Positions 1 to 7,808 are shown, counted from the first letter of the stretch. The stretch: DNA of 50,648 nt from JBKEAJ01 sp047972135 (GCA_047972135.1 JBKEAJ010000016.1:1-50648); one strand, 5' to 3'. The notes: generated by a model not told the origin, from the letters alone. Numbers and translations: made by a program.

Positions 1-219
1 AAAGACAGGAGGAGGTCCCAAGTCTACCGAATCTATGTTTGTCGTATCTGTAGCTGTCGTATCTGTGCCTATTGTGTCTATAGCTGTTGTATCTCCTTTA
101 TCAGGAATAGGATCATCCATTATAGGATCATCTTTACAATTCATAAACGGCAAGATCAATAAAACGATAATCAAAAATCTCAATGCATCATTTGCTTTAA
201 ATGTAAATATTGCTTTCAT
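1..219 (-). CDS. Surface-type lipoprotein, N-terminal part (cut by window edge)
   Basis: The reading frame opens at the ATG at 217-219 and stays open to base 1, giving 73 codons. It begins with a hydrophobic stretch ending in LPFMNC, a relaxed Bacteroidetes lipobox. The mature protein would start C-K-D-D-P, and K-D-D right after the lipid-bearing Cys matches the known Bacteroidetes lipoprotein export signal that sends lipoproteins to the cell surface. A linker rich in Asp, Thr and Ile follows (repeats of D-T-T-A and I-D-T), then P-P-P, as expected between the anchor and a folded domain. The functional domain lies outside the window, so function is unknown. A TAGATTTG -7 box sits about 50 bases upstream. 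Confidence 0.75.
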   Translation of the reverse strand, partial: MKAIFTFKANDALRFLIIVLLILPFMNCKDDPIMDDPIPDKGDTTAIDTIGTDTTATDTTNIDSVDLGPPPVF

Positions 220-267
220 TCTAGTTAATTAAATTATTTATTTATTATCATCGGTATCACTTTCACT

Positions 268-275
268 CAAATCTA
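268..275 (-). promoter_or_regulatory. Promoter -7 box of the lipoprotein gene
   Basis: TAGATTTG on the minus strand fits the Bacteroidetes consensus TAnnTTTG. A CTTG about 20 bases further upstream (296-299) could serve as the -33 element. The predicted 5' leader to the ATG at 219 is about 40 bases. Confidence 0.5.
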
Positions 276-593
276 CGCTGCTAAGCAAGTAAATTCAAGC
301 ACAATGTAATTTCACGTATCAAAACCCTCTAGCCTACGTCTGCCAATGTATTGATGGCATAAATTCAAAGTATGAAGTTAGAAGTAAAGAATTATCTCAT
401 ACATTTTTGTTTAAAGGTTTAAGCATAAGTATCGATTCATATCCACATAAGTATCTACCTCCATCACATAGTGAGAAGTACAATCCATCCTCGCAACTCT
501 TCGAGGAGCAATAATTATTTTCTGATTTTTGTATCCGAGTATAAAGAAATACGTCGATACATATATCCAAGCATCTACACAATAAGTAAAGTC

Positions 594-609
594 GGGGGGG
601 GGGGGGGGG
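594..609. repeat. Homopolymeric G16 tract
   Basis: Sixteen consecutive G residues in an intergenic region of otherwise about 35% GC. Tracts this long slip during replication and often vary in length within a population. No convincing gene runs through it and it is about 320 bases upstream of the nearest recognisable promoter box. A regulatory role is possible but not shown. Confidence 0.9.
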
Positions 610-979
610 TAATTGCCTGCATACTAGGGCATTGCAAAGGTCTAGTCTTTATATGTATATAACATCTCCAATTTTGAGAGGATATAGAGAAGTAAGACTT
701 TAAGATTAATATTACCTTAAGTAAAACAGTAACACAACTAGGTATAAATACACATGCAACATGCCTCAAGGCACTATAAATCCGCATTTTGTAGCTAAAA
801 GGTGTCATTTTTCAGTTTGTTTTACACCGCTAAATTAATTAACTTTTTCATAACACCAAAATAAAAAACACTCTTTTCTAAACAAATAACTTATTGTCAA
901 ATTAACCATAACTAAACATATACTTAGAATACAAACACTTGAACCCTCTCAAGAAAAAATATTTTTTCCAATATAAGTA

Positions 980-1010
980 AAAAAAAATTAGGGAAGCAAT
1001 TTGCCTCCCC
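980..1010 (-). terminator. Rho-independent terminator of tyrA-aroF operon
   Basis: Read on the minus strand, GGGGAGGCAAATTGCTTCCC folds into a hairpin with small internal irregularities and is followed by TAATTTTTTTTT. It lies about 45 bases beyond the aroF stop codon. Confidence 0.75.
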
Positions 1011-1055
1011 TTTAAATTCATATAGGATCTATAACGAATAAAGTGGGTATCACTC

Positions 1056-2138
1056 TCAGTCATCAAGGATTTCAGTTTGCATCCTCACCGAATCTTCATG
1101 AATCAGCTGGTACAATATTTTCACGAAAGTTTCATTGAGCTGGAGTTTTTTAGCCGTCTCAATTCGTTTATTCATTAGCTCTTCCCAGCGTCCCATCTGC
1201 AAAGCCATAGTATTATTTTGTTTTTTATACAGTCCGATTTGTCGTGATATTTCATTTCGGGAGGATAACAAAGCGAGCAGCTCGGTATCCACTGCATCAA
1301 TGCGATTGCGCAGTAATTCAAGTCTATTCTCCTTATCTTCGATGCTTTCATTTCTGATAACTAGTCTATCGAGCAGTCCTGACAAGTCTTGAGGCTTCAG
1401 TTGTTGTTCCTTATCACTCAAAGCACATGATGGGTCGACGTGCGATTCTATCATCAATCCTTTAATACCCACGTCGAATGCTTTTTGCGCAATTTCGCCC
1501 ACCAGTTCTCTTTTTCCTGCGATGTGCGAGGGGTCGCAAATAATAGGAAGGTTTGGCAGTATTCTTTTGACCTCGATAAGACTTGCCCAGCCGGGATAGT
1601 TTCGGTATGGGGAATCCTGGTATGGCGTGAATCCTCGGTGTATGCCCACGATTTTTTTTATTCCTACTGCACTAAGGCGTTCTATCGCTCCCAACCATAG
1701 GGGTACATCTGGGTTCATGGGATTTTTCACCATTACGACAGTATCAGTACCTCGCAGCACTTCACAAATTTCCTGCACAACAAAAGGGCTGGATGTTGAG
1801 CGTGCACCAATCCACAGCACGTCCAGTCCGGCATTTAGTGCTTCCTCTGTATGTGCAGCGTTGGCAACTTCCGTCCCGACCATCAGTCGTGTTTCTCGTT
1901 TCACTAACTTTAGCCATTCCAGCGCAATGCTTCCCATCCCTTCAAAACATCCGGGTCTGGTACGTGGTTTCCACACACCGCCTCTAAACACGTGTACTCT
2001 CCTGTCCTTTTCCAACTCTCGTGCCGTATTAATCACTTGTTCTTCGTTTTCCAGACTACAAGGTCCGGCAATCAGCAATGGGTATTCCGTATCTGGCAAC
2101 CACGCACTAATTGGCAGCAAATCTAATTCTAAAGTCAT
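1056..2138 (-). CDS. aroF: Bifunctional DAHP synthase / chorismate mutase type II
   Basis: 360 residues. The N-terminal two thirds is a class I (KDPS-like) 3-deoxy-7-phosphoheptulonate synthase, which condenses phosphoenolpyruvate and erythrose 4-phosphate at the head of the shikimate pathway. Diagnostic motifs are IAGPCSLE (23-30), FRGGVWKPRTRP (51-62) and DPSHIAGKR near 200. The C-terminus from about residue 273 is an AroQ-type chorismate mutase helix bundle (LLRNRIDAVDTELLALL, then RWEELMNKR), converting chorismate to prephenate. The fusion is typical of Bacteroidetes and may allow feedback control through the mutase domain. Its ATG overlaps the tyrA stop by four bases, so the two are translationally coupled and pass prephenate straight to TyrA. 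The symbol follows common usage for this fusion. Confidence 0.93.
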   Translation of the reverse strand: MTLELDLLPISAWLPDTEYPLLIAGPCSLENEEQVINTARELEKDRRVHVFRGGVWKPRTRPGCFEGMGSIALEWLKLVKRETRLMVGTEVANAAHTEEALNAGLDVLWIGARSTSSPFVVQEICEVLRGTDTVVMVKNPMNPDVPLWLGAIERLSAVGIKKIVGIHRGFTPYQDSPYRNYPGWASLIEVKRILPNLPIICDPSHIAGKRELVGEIAQKAFDVGIKGLMIESHVDPSCALSDKEQQLKPQDLSGLLDRLVIRNESIEDKENRLELLRNRIDAVDTELLALLSSRNEISRQIGLYKKQNNTMALQMGRWEELMNKRIETAKKLQLNETFVKILYQLIHEDSVRMQTEILDD

Positions 2139-3031
2139 TTGTTGTATAATTTAATAATTTTCTCTTCATTTTTAATCATATCCGAGGCATCCCCGTCCAG
2201 TACGTCCCTTATGGTAGAGGCATCGGTAATAATATCACTCAATTTCTTATAATCATTATTGTCTAGTACGGATTTAAACTCTGCTAGGAGGTTTAAATAC
2301 TTGCCGAGAGCTTCGGAGACATACTTTCTATTTTGCTCAAAGATTGGCACCCACATCGATGCTGTTGTTTTTGCCAGACGAGCTGCCGAACGAAATCCCC
2401 CACTGGCGAGGTCGACTATCACCTTTCGTTCTTCGTTGTTCAGCACCGCATTAGCAAGGATATATGCAAGAGCGTGAGGCAAATGAGACACGTACGCTGT
2501 GGTATGGTCTTGTTCGTCGGCCGACATATAAGCAATTTTGCATCCTATTCCCCCGTATATTTTTTCTACGAGAGCAAGATGTTGCGGGGCGGTCGATTCG
2601 TGGTCGCAGATGATGGCAATTTTGTCCACAAACAGATTTTCTATCGCAGCCGATGGTCCGGAGTTTTCGGTTCCCGACATTGGGTGCGTTGCGACATAAT
2701 TCTTTCTCTTGCCATGCTTAGCAAGAGCCTTACAGATTTCAGATTTTGTAGAGCCGACATCCATGACTGTAGTGTTGGCGTCAACGAAATCGAGTATTGA
2801 CGGGAGAATTTTCATTGTGACATCAACGGGAGTTGATACAATGACCAGGTCTGCCTCTGTTAAGGCATTTTCCAAAGACATTATTTGGTCGACAATTTTC
2901 AATTCTTCTGCCATTTTGCAGTGCTTGTCATTCACGTCGACTCCAATAAGGTGACTTATGCGCATAGTATTACGAATATCCTTCGCCAAGGAGCAGCCTA
3001 TCAATCCGAGTCCTACTATTGTTACTATCAT
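2135..3031 (-). CDS. tyrA: Prephenate dehydrogenase
   Basis: 298 residues. The N-terminal Rossmann fold shows GLGLIGCSLAKDI at 7-19 for NAD(P) binding. The family hallmarks HPMSGTENSGP and a central Y-V-S-H-L-P-H motif follow. The enzyme oxidatively decarboxylates prephenate to 4-hydroxyphenylpyruvate for tyrosine synthesis. I see no ACT or chorismate mutase domain; the mutase activity is supplied by the downstream coupled aroF fusion. The gene is first in a two-gene operon, and its transcription appears to be controlled by the aromatic leader peptide and terminator directly upstream. Arogenate specificity cannot be excluded from sequence. Confidence 0.93.
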   Translation of the reverse strand: MIVTIVGLGLIGCSLAKDIRNTMRISHLIGVDVNDKHCKMAEELKIVDQIMSLENALTEADLVIVSTPVDVTMKILPSILDFVDANTTVMDVGSTKSEICKALAKHGKRKNYVATHPMSGTENSGPSAAIENLFVDKIAIICDHESTAPQHLALVEKIYGGIGCKIAYMSADEQDHTTAYVSHLPHALAYILANAVLNNEERKVIVDLASGGFRSAARLAKTTASMWVPIFEQNRKYVSEALGKYLNLLAEFKSVLDNNDYKKLSDIITDASTIRDVLDGDASDMIKNEEKIIKLYNK

Positions 3032-3064
3032 TATATATTATTCAAGATGTTAAACCAAAAACAA

Positions 3065-3087
3065 AAGCCTCACTTTTGGTGAGGCTT
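3065..3087 (-). terminator. Attenuator terminator hairpin upstream of tyrA
   Basis: AAGCCTCAC and GTGAGGCTT form a perfect 9-bp stem around a five-base loop. On the minus strand it is followed by TTTTGTTTTTGG. It sits between the aromatic leader peptide and the tyrA start, about 34 bases before tyrA, so it is placed to stop transcription before the structural genes. Its 5' arm and loop contain CTCACC (3078-3083), complementary to GGTGAG at 3119-3124 next to the leader stop codon, offering a competing antiterminator pairing. Confidence 0.82.
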
Positions 3088-3119
3088 CAATATCTTAAAA
3101 CAAGACACAGAATATCGGC

Positions 3120-3176
3120 TCACCTTTCATCAAAGTAAGTCCAATAAAAATAAAACAATGCCTTGTCAAACTTCAT
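3120..3176 (-). CDS. Aromatic leader peptide (attenuation), 18 residues
   Basis: The ATG at 3176-3174 opens MKFDKALFYFYWTYFDER and ends with TGA at 3120. Eight of 18 codons are Phe, Tyr or Trp, five of them consecutive (FYFYW), far above chance. An in-frame ATG two codons upstream (3182) is an alternative start. It lies about 20 bases after the expected start of a transcript from the TACATTTG box at 3205-3212 and just before a terminator hairpin and tyrA-aroF. By analogy with known leader-peptide attenuators, stalling at these codons when aromatic tRNAs are uncharged would favour antitermination. The peptide itself probably has no other function. Expression is inferred, not shown. Confidence 0.85.
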   Translation of the reverse strand: MKFDKALFYFYWTYFDER

Positions 3177-3204
3177 TATCATCAGATATAAATTATATTT
3201 GAGG

Positions 3205-3212
3205 CAAATGTA
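3205..3212 (-). promoter_or_regulatory. Promoter -7 box of the tyrA-aroF leader transcript
   Basis: TACATTTG on the minus strand matches TAnnTTTG exactly. TTG-type -33 candidates occur 18 and 22 bases upstream. The predicted start lies near 3198, so the leader peptide is within the transcript. Confidence 0.65.
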
Positions 3213-3253
3213 AGAAATTATTGCGAGAAGCAAGCAAAAACTTTCATTTTTTT

Positions 3254-5569
3254 TTAGAATGGGTAGCCTATTCCAAAATTCAGATGGAAGTCGCTAGCTT
3301 TGAGTCTACGGTTAAAAGGAATCCAGTTTATATCATCGGCAGCACTAGGATTATGTACTTTCATTCCTAAGTCGAACCTCAACAAGAAATAATTAAAATT
3401 GAATCTCAGTCCCGTACCTACACCAAAAGCAATCTGTTTATAGAAATTATTGAATTTAAATTTTGCATCTGGTTCGTCGGTCAATGTCCATATATTTCCG
3501 GCATCAGCAAAAAAGCAAGCTTCAAAAATGCTAAATAGTTTAAATCGGTACTCTGCATTACCCTCTATAATAACATCACCGGCAGCATTAGGATATAAGT
3601 TGCTATAATATTTGGTAGAGCCGGGTCCCAAGGTTCTGATCCCCCATGCACGGAGGCTGTTAGAGCCTCCATTATAAAAACGTTCGACAAAGGGCATAAC
3701 GCTACTATTGCCGTAAGCATAGCCCACTCCACCCAAAACCCTGAATGCCAGTCGGTTTTTATCATTAATTCGTATTCCTATTCCCATTTCAATATACGTT
3801 TTAACGAATTGCGAGAACTGCACTTTAAACACTGAATAATAATCCTCATTTGTAGTTGAGTCTATACTTTTAGGGGCATCGAATAAATTTGCCAGTCCGT
3901 TCAGGGAGTTGCCTGCCACCTTAACACTCAGTCTCAGGTATTTATATTTCAGATCGTTCAATGACGACTCTCTAATGCTGAATATATATGACGAACCCAA
4001 AATAAACTGGTCTGAGAAACTACTCTTAACATACTCATCTTCAATACTTGCAATAAAAAACTCATCTATTTCTTTTAGGTCTACGAAGTTCACGTCCACA
4101 ATATTCAGGAGATGATTTCTTTTTTGTTTTGATGTCCATTGATATCCCATTGCCATCTGCACGATTGAGCGCGTGTACTCTATACGTGAATAGTAGTTAT
4201 AACTAAGGTCAAACTTTGTGTAAGGCAGCTTATTGTCGACAAATCTACGTGGGCTGAGGGGTCCTAAAAATCTGGGTATCGTCAGGGATGTGGACACGAG
4301 GTATTCCCATGCTCTATATGGATGTTCTTCGTTGCCGAGAGCTTTTATTTGGTTTTCTCTCGACACCTTCATCTCGGATTCAAACAGGTCCGCACGTCTG
4401 AAAATATTTCTGTGTTGGTATTTAGTATTGACTCCCACGCCGATGTTTCCCACTTGATTACTACCTTTCAGCTCTATCATCACACTTTGCTGTTGAACGG
4501 GTTGCAAGACGACGCTTGTGTTGAGCACATGGTTTACAGAATCTACAATTCTATTACTGACACTTATCGCATTAAAATTATTAGACGCATTAAAGGCTCT
4601 ATATATTCTGTCGGTATTTGACACTCTATAAATAGAATCCATACCTTTTGCCAGCATCTTATGTAGGAATTTTGGTTTATAGCGCAGCGGTTCTCTATAA
4701 TATATATTTACACCTCGATATTTCAGGGTATCTATTTTTCGTGTATCGGTGGTTTGTGCATCATTATTTTTCTTTTTTTTCCTGACAGCAGGGTCTCTCA
4801 GGTATATATTGTATACACTTGTTTTATAGACATCATGTTTTATTCGGATACTATCCTCTGTTTCAGGGGTTTCGATTACGAATGTCAGGTCTACCCCCTT
4901 GTCTTTATGTAGCGTATCGGCAATAAAGAACATATAGTCTTCGGTAAACTTGTAGTAACCTTCATTTCGATACAGCTTACTTATTCTGTCAATGTCCTTT
5001 TCCATTTCGGTAGCATCAAAAACGCTTCCTTTATATATCGACAAAGCACTTCTGTTTTCGTCAAAGATTTTAGCCATAGTACTGTCTTTCACATCGATGG
5101 TAAGATTTTCCACTTTTGTAGGTTCTCCTGTTTTGACATCGATAGAGAGACATGCCTTTTGCGACGAGGAGTCTTGTTCTACCTCACTACTTACAGAGGA
5201 GTGATAGTAGCCACGATTTTGCATATACACTCTAATTAGATCCTCAGTTCCTGACAGTGCGGAGGGATTATATATTGCGGGAGCTTCGCCGGTATTTTTT
5301 AACCATCCTGTTTCTTTTTTTCGTGACGACAAATTATAAAGCCATAGATGAAACTTAAATATTCCAAGAATCTTAGTGTTTGCTTTTGTATTTATAGATG
5401 CCTTTAAATCGGCGACATCAATCTTCTTATTATCAACTCTAACATCCACTTTTTTCAAAAGATACTCATCTTCCGGCACGTACTTGGTAACAGCGCATGA
5501 TGACAGCACCAACAAGAGAATAAGTCCTATTGAGAGCAGATAAAAGTATGTACTTATTTTTGGAATCAA
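3254..5569 (-). CDS. tamL: TamL-type outer membrane assembly lipoprotein (BamA superfamily)
   Basis: 771 residues. A lipoprotein signal ends in VLSSC (Cys25), followed by TKYVPEDEYLL, typical of the Bacteroidetes lipidated TamA variant. POTRA-like repeats occupy the first half. The C-terminal half is an Omp85-type barrel with the conserved GGSNSLRAWGIRTLGPGS region and a final F-G-I-G-Y-P-F ending in Phe, the usual barrel sorting residue. It probably helps insert or translocate envelope proteins; no TamB partner lies in the window. The only plausible start is a TTG at 5567-5569: in-frame stops lie just upstream and no ATG occurs before the signal peptide. The gene is divergent from the TrmH-family gene and the two promoter regions overlap. 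Confidence 0.85.
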   Translation of the reverse strand: MIPKISTYFYLLSIGLILLLVLSSCAVTKYVPEDEYLLKKVDVRVDNKKIDVADLKASINTKANTKILGIFKFHLWLYNLSSRKKETGWLKNTGEAPAIYNPSALSGTEDLIRVYMQNRGYYHSSVSSEVEQDSSSQKACLSIDVKTGEPTKVENLTIDVKDSTMAKIFDENRSALSIYKGSVFDATEMEKDIDRISKLYRNEGYYKFTEDYMFFIADTLHKDKGVDLTFVIETPETEDSIRIKHDVYKTSVYNIYLRDPAVRKKKKNNDAQTTDTRKIDTLKYRGVNIYYREPLRYKPKFLHKMLAKGMDSIYRVSNTDRIYRAFNASNNFNAISVSNRIVDSVNHVLNTSVVLQPVQQQSVMIELKGSNQVGNIGVGVNTKYQHRNIFRRADLFESEMKVSRENQIKALGNEEHPYRAWEYLVSTSLTIPRFLGPLSPRRFVDNKLPYTKFDLSYNYYSRIEYTRSIVQMAMGYQWTSKQKRNHLLNIVDVNFVDLKEIDEFFIASIEDEYVKSSFSDQFILGSSYIFSIRESSLNDLKYKYLRLSVKVAGNSLNGLANLFDAPKSIDSTTNEDYYSVFKVQFSQFVKTYIEMGIGIRINDKNRLAFRVLGGVGYAYGNSSVMPFVERFYNGGSNSLRAWGIRTLGPGSTKYYSNLYPNAAGDVIIEGNAEYRFKLFSIFEACFFADAGNIWTLTDEPDAKFKFNNFYKQIAFGVGTGLRFNFNYFLLRFDLGMKVHNPSAADDINWIPFNRRLKASDFHLNFGIGYPF
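5555..5562 (+). promoter_or_regulatory. Promoter -7 box for the TrmH-family gene
   Basis: TATTTTTG on the plus strand fits the TAnnTTTG consensus and lies 52 bases before the ATG at 5614. It falls inside the first codons of the divergent tamL gene. Confidence 0.5.
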
Positions 5570-5589
5570 TCTTTATCACTAATTTTACG

Positions 5590-5597
5590 CAAATATA
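5590..5597 (-). promoter_or_regulatory. Promoter -7 box for tamL
   Basis: TATATTTG on the minus strand fits TAnnTTTG. The expected transcript start lies about 14 bases before the tamL TTG start, giving a very short leader. Confidence 0.55.
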
Positions 5598-5613
5598 ATC
5601 CAAAAGATTGCGT

Positions 5614-6396
5614 ATGTCTAACACATTAAGTAAAAACTTAGCAAAGCTAATCAAAAGTTTAGACACCAAGAAAGGTCGGACAAAGAATGGGCTATTTCTG
5701 GCAGAAGGACTTAAGCTTGTATCAGATATGCTAAAATCAGACTTTGAGCTTTTCAAATTAGTTACAACAGAGGAGCTTGCCGACAAATTTAATGTATCGG
5801 GCGACAAACTTGCTATAGACAGTGCCGAGAACATAAAAAAAGCTTCACTACAAAAAACACCACAGAACACCCTTGCACTTTTCAGACTTCCCGAGCAGCC
5901 CTCCAATCTCAATCTCAACCTCAACCTCAACACCTTACTCATCTGCCTCGACGGCTTGCAAGATCCGGGCAATTTGGGAACAATCGTAAGAACGTGTTCA
6001 TGGTATGGCATCAATAATATTATCTGCTCAAAAGACACTGCCGACATTTACAACCCGAAGGCAATGCAGGCAAGCATGGGAGGTCTACGTAACGTAAAGG
6101 TTCACTACTGCGATTTAACGACATTTCTAACTCGCTGCAAGGCATCAGGAGTATCGATAATAGCAACGCATACAGAGGGCAAGTCCCTAGACGATACAAT
6201 CCTTTCTGCGTCAAGCATTTTGATATTAGGCAACGAGGGGAAAGGGGTCTCGGAGGAAATAATGGCACTTGCAGACACTAAGGTGGGTTTACCCTCGTTC
6301 CATGGAGGTTGTGGGGCAGAATCCTTAAACGTGTCTATTGCCAACGCCATATTCTGCCATGAATATAGGAGAAATAATAAAACTACCATGCAGTAG
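5614..6396 (+). CDS. TrmH/SpoU-family RNA 2'-O-methyltransferase
   Basis: 260 residues from the ATG at 5614; a TTG two codons upstream is a weaker start. The SPOUT knot motifs are clear: QDPGNLGTIVRT (motif 1), ILGNEGKGVS (motif 2) and ESLNVSIANAIFC (motif 3). An N-terminal SpoU substrate-binding-like domain carries the conserved G-L-F-L-A-E-G segment. It should methylate the ribose 2'-O of tRNA or 23S rRNA using S-adenosylmethionine; the target base cannot be read from sequence. Between the two domains there is a low-complexity (Asn-Leu)n stretch from a tandem hexamer at 5904-5933. It heads a plus-strand run with the HAD and CBM9-like genes. Confidence 0.88.
   Translation: MSNTLSKNLAKLIKSLDTKKGRTKNGLFLAEGLKLVSDMLKSDFELFKLVTTEELADKFNVSGDKLAIDSAENIKKASLQKTPQNTLALFRLPEQPSNLNLNLNLNTLLICLDGLQDPGNLGTIVRTCSWYGINNIICSKDTADIYNPKAMQASMGGLRNVKVHYCDLTTFLTRCKASGVSIIATHTEGKSLDDTILSASSILILGNEGKGVSEEIMALADTKVGLPSFHGGCGAESLNVSIANAIFCHEYRRNNKTTMQ
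5904..5933 (+). repeat. Tandem hexamer (CAAYCT)n inside the methyltransferase gene
   Basis: About five copies of CAATCT/CAACCT-type units encode an in-frame Asn-Leu repeat at the linker between the N-terminal domain and the SPOUT domain. Gain or loss of a unit keeps the frame and changes linker length by two residues. Confidence 0.85.
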
Positions 6397-6399
6397 GCT

Positions 6400-6494
6400 T
6401 TAAGCTATATGCGATTTAATTATGAATGGTGAATTATTAATGATTAATGAAACAGCAAAAGCATACAGCCTAGAGCTTATTGCAAAATTATAAA
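6400..6494 (-). repeat. Interspersed repeat fragment (end module only), copy E
   Basis: On the minus strand this reads TTTTGCAATAAGCTCTAGGCTG, then TATGCTTTTGCTGTTT, then TTAATCATTAATAATT. It matches the end module found next to the palindrome at 39914 and 43459, but the palindrome itself is missing. The module ends four bases before the HAD gene's ATG (6498). Confidence 0.7.
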
Positions 6495-6497
6495 CAG

Positions 6498-7127
6498 ATG
6501 AGAATAAAAAATATAATATTTGATTTGGGAGGTATACTCTTGGAGTTATATCCCGAACGTACAATCGCCGAATTTGAGCACTTGGGCATTTCACGAAAGA
6601 TAGGGTCGAAGGCACATAGCTATAGCGACCAAGTGTTTACTGACTTTGAAAGGGGAAAAATAAGTGCAGAAGAATTTATATTTCAAATAAAGGAAATCAG
6701 CGACAAGACCCTAAGTAAGGAGCAGATTATAAATGCATGGAATGCCATGCTGCATGATTTCCCACAGGCGCATGTCAATCTTCTTCAACAGCTTAGAAAT
6801 CAAGGCTATAATCTATATTTATTAAGCAACACCAACGAGTTGCACGTAAATGCCTTTGAATCTTTATTTTACAACAAGTTCTCTTTCGACATTAAAACAC
6901 TGTTTGACAAGGCATTATACTCCAATGAGATTGGACATAGGAAGCCCCACAAAGAGACTTTCCAAGCCGTTCTGCACATTTTGGATATATTGCCGCATGA
7001 TACCCTTATGATAGATGACTCATTGGCAAACATCGAGGGAGCCAAAGCAGCAGGACTAGAGACTCTGTATATTGAAACGAACAATGACATTCTCGATGCA
7101 CTCAGGAACAAAGACATTAACTTTTAA
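6498..7127 (+). CDS. HAD-family phosphatase (subfamily IA, YihX-like)
   Basis: 209 residues from the ATG at 6498; six upstream in-frame codons lie within a repeat and are not likely coding. Motif I is FDLGGIL (the DLGN/DLGG form, with Gly at the usual second Asp position, as in YihX-type sugar phosphatases). Motif II is LLSNTN, motif III is GHRKPHKET and motif IV is MIDDSLANIEGAKAAGL. It should be a cytoplasmic Mg-dependent phosphatase of a small metabolite, perhaps a sugar phosphate; the substrate is unknown. It lies 101 bases after the methyltransferase gene and 10 bases before the CBM9-like gene on the same strand. Confidence 0.85.
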   Translation: MRIKNIIFDLGGILLELYPERTIAEFEHLGISRKIGSKAHSYSDQVFTDFERGKISAEEFIFQIKEISDKTLSKEQIINAWNAMLHDFPQAHVNLLQQLRNQGYNLYLLSNTNELHVNAFESLFYNKFSFDIKTLFDKALYSNEIGHRKPHKETFQAVLHILDILPHDTLMIDDSLANIEGAKAAGLETLYIETNNDILDALRNKDINF

Positions 7128-7137
7128 AACAATAAAT

Positions 7138-7761
7138 ATGAAAACTACAAACGTACCATTTATAGAGAATATAAATGATTTGGACAAACAGGGCAACCTC
7201 ATCGTTGTGGACACTCTTAATTGGAAAGAGTTTCCTTACAAGCCGGATGTAAAATTCAAGATTGCACATACAAGCAAGAGTATCTGCATCAAGTTTGAGG
7301 TAGAAGAGAAGCATGTTCGAGGGCAGGAAATGCAGGACAACGGCAGCGTATATAAAGACAGTTGTGTGGAGTTTTTCATCTCTCCCGATGGCAATGAGTA
7401 TTACTACAACTTTGAGTTCAACTGTATTGGTACTCCCCATGTCGGCTACGGGCCGGGCAGGTCGAACCGCAAGCTCATTTCTTCCGACAGACTTCGGCAA
7501 CTGACAATTAAAACCTCCCTTCCTCACCAAGCCATTGACAACAAGTCTAATCCACAGGCGTGGGAGTTGTCGGTTGACATACCTATTTCATTCTTCGAGG
7601 AGCATAAATTCAATACCTTATCAGGCAAGACTTCTAGTTGCAACATTTACAAATGCGGCGATGAAACAGAGACTCCACATTTTCTATCGTGGAATCCAAT
7701 TACAACGGAAAGTCCCGATTTTCACCGACCTGAGTTTTTTGGCACTATTGTCTTCGACTAA
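7138..7761 (+). CDS. CBM9-like carbohydrate-binding domain protein
   Basis: 207 residues from the ATG at 7138. The whole protein resembles the family 9-like carbohydrate-binding fold, with the typical stretches V-Y-K-D-S-C-V-E-F-F-I-S, YYNFEFNCIGTPHVGYG and F-L-S-W-N-P-I. No signal peptide or membrane segment is visible, so it is probably cytoplasmic, which is odd for a sugar-binding module. Such stand-alone proteins are common in Bacteroidetes and their role is not established. A bidirectional terminator follows. Confidence 0.75.
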   Translation: MKTTNVPFIENINDLDKQGNLIVVDTLNWKEFPYKPDVKFKIAHTSKSICIKFEVEEKHVRGQEMQDNGSVYKDSCVEFFISPDGNEYYYNFEFNCIGTPHVGYGPGRSNRKLISSDRLRQLTIKTSLPHQAIDNKSNPQAWELSVDIPISFFEEHKFNTLSGKTSSCNIYKCGDETETPHFLSWNPITTESPDFHRPEFFGTIVFD

Positions 7762-7770
7762 GCATTACAG

Positions 7771-7808
7771 AAAAAGCCCCGACTGTTTTGGGATGGTCGG
7801 AGCTTTTT
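7771..7808. terminator. Bidirectional terminator
   Basis: AAAAAGCCCCGAC pairs with GTCGGAGCTTTTT across a 12-base loop with one mismatch. A and T runs at both ends let it serve the CBM9-like gene (plus) and the BNR_4 gene (minus), which converge here. Confidence 0.8.

Larger units (their letters stand above)
220..979. other. Intergenic region without a recognisable gene
   Basis: About 760 bases between the lipoprotein start and the aroF terminator. It holds the -7 box at 268-275, the G16 tract at 594-609 and otherwise AT-rich sequence. Short open frames cross it on both strands, but none has a recognisable protein signature, plausible ribosome-binding context or neighbour linkage. It could hide a small RNA or decayed gene; I cannot support either. 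Confidence 0.5.

Noticed and set aside
471..808. Overlapping frames through the G16 tract
   Set aside because: Frames on both strands depend on the homopolymer for continuity and have no recognisable similarity, so I do not call a gene.
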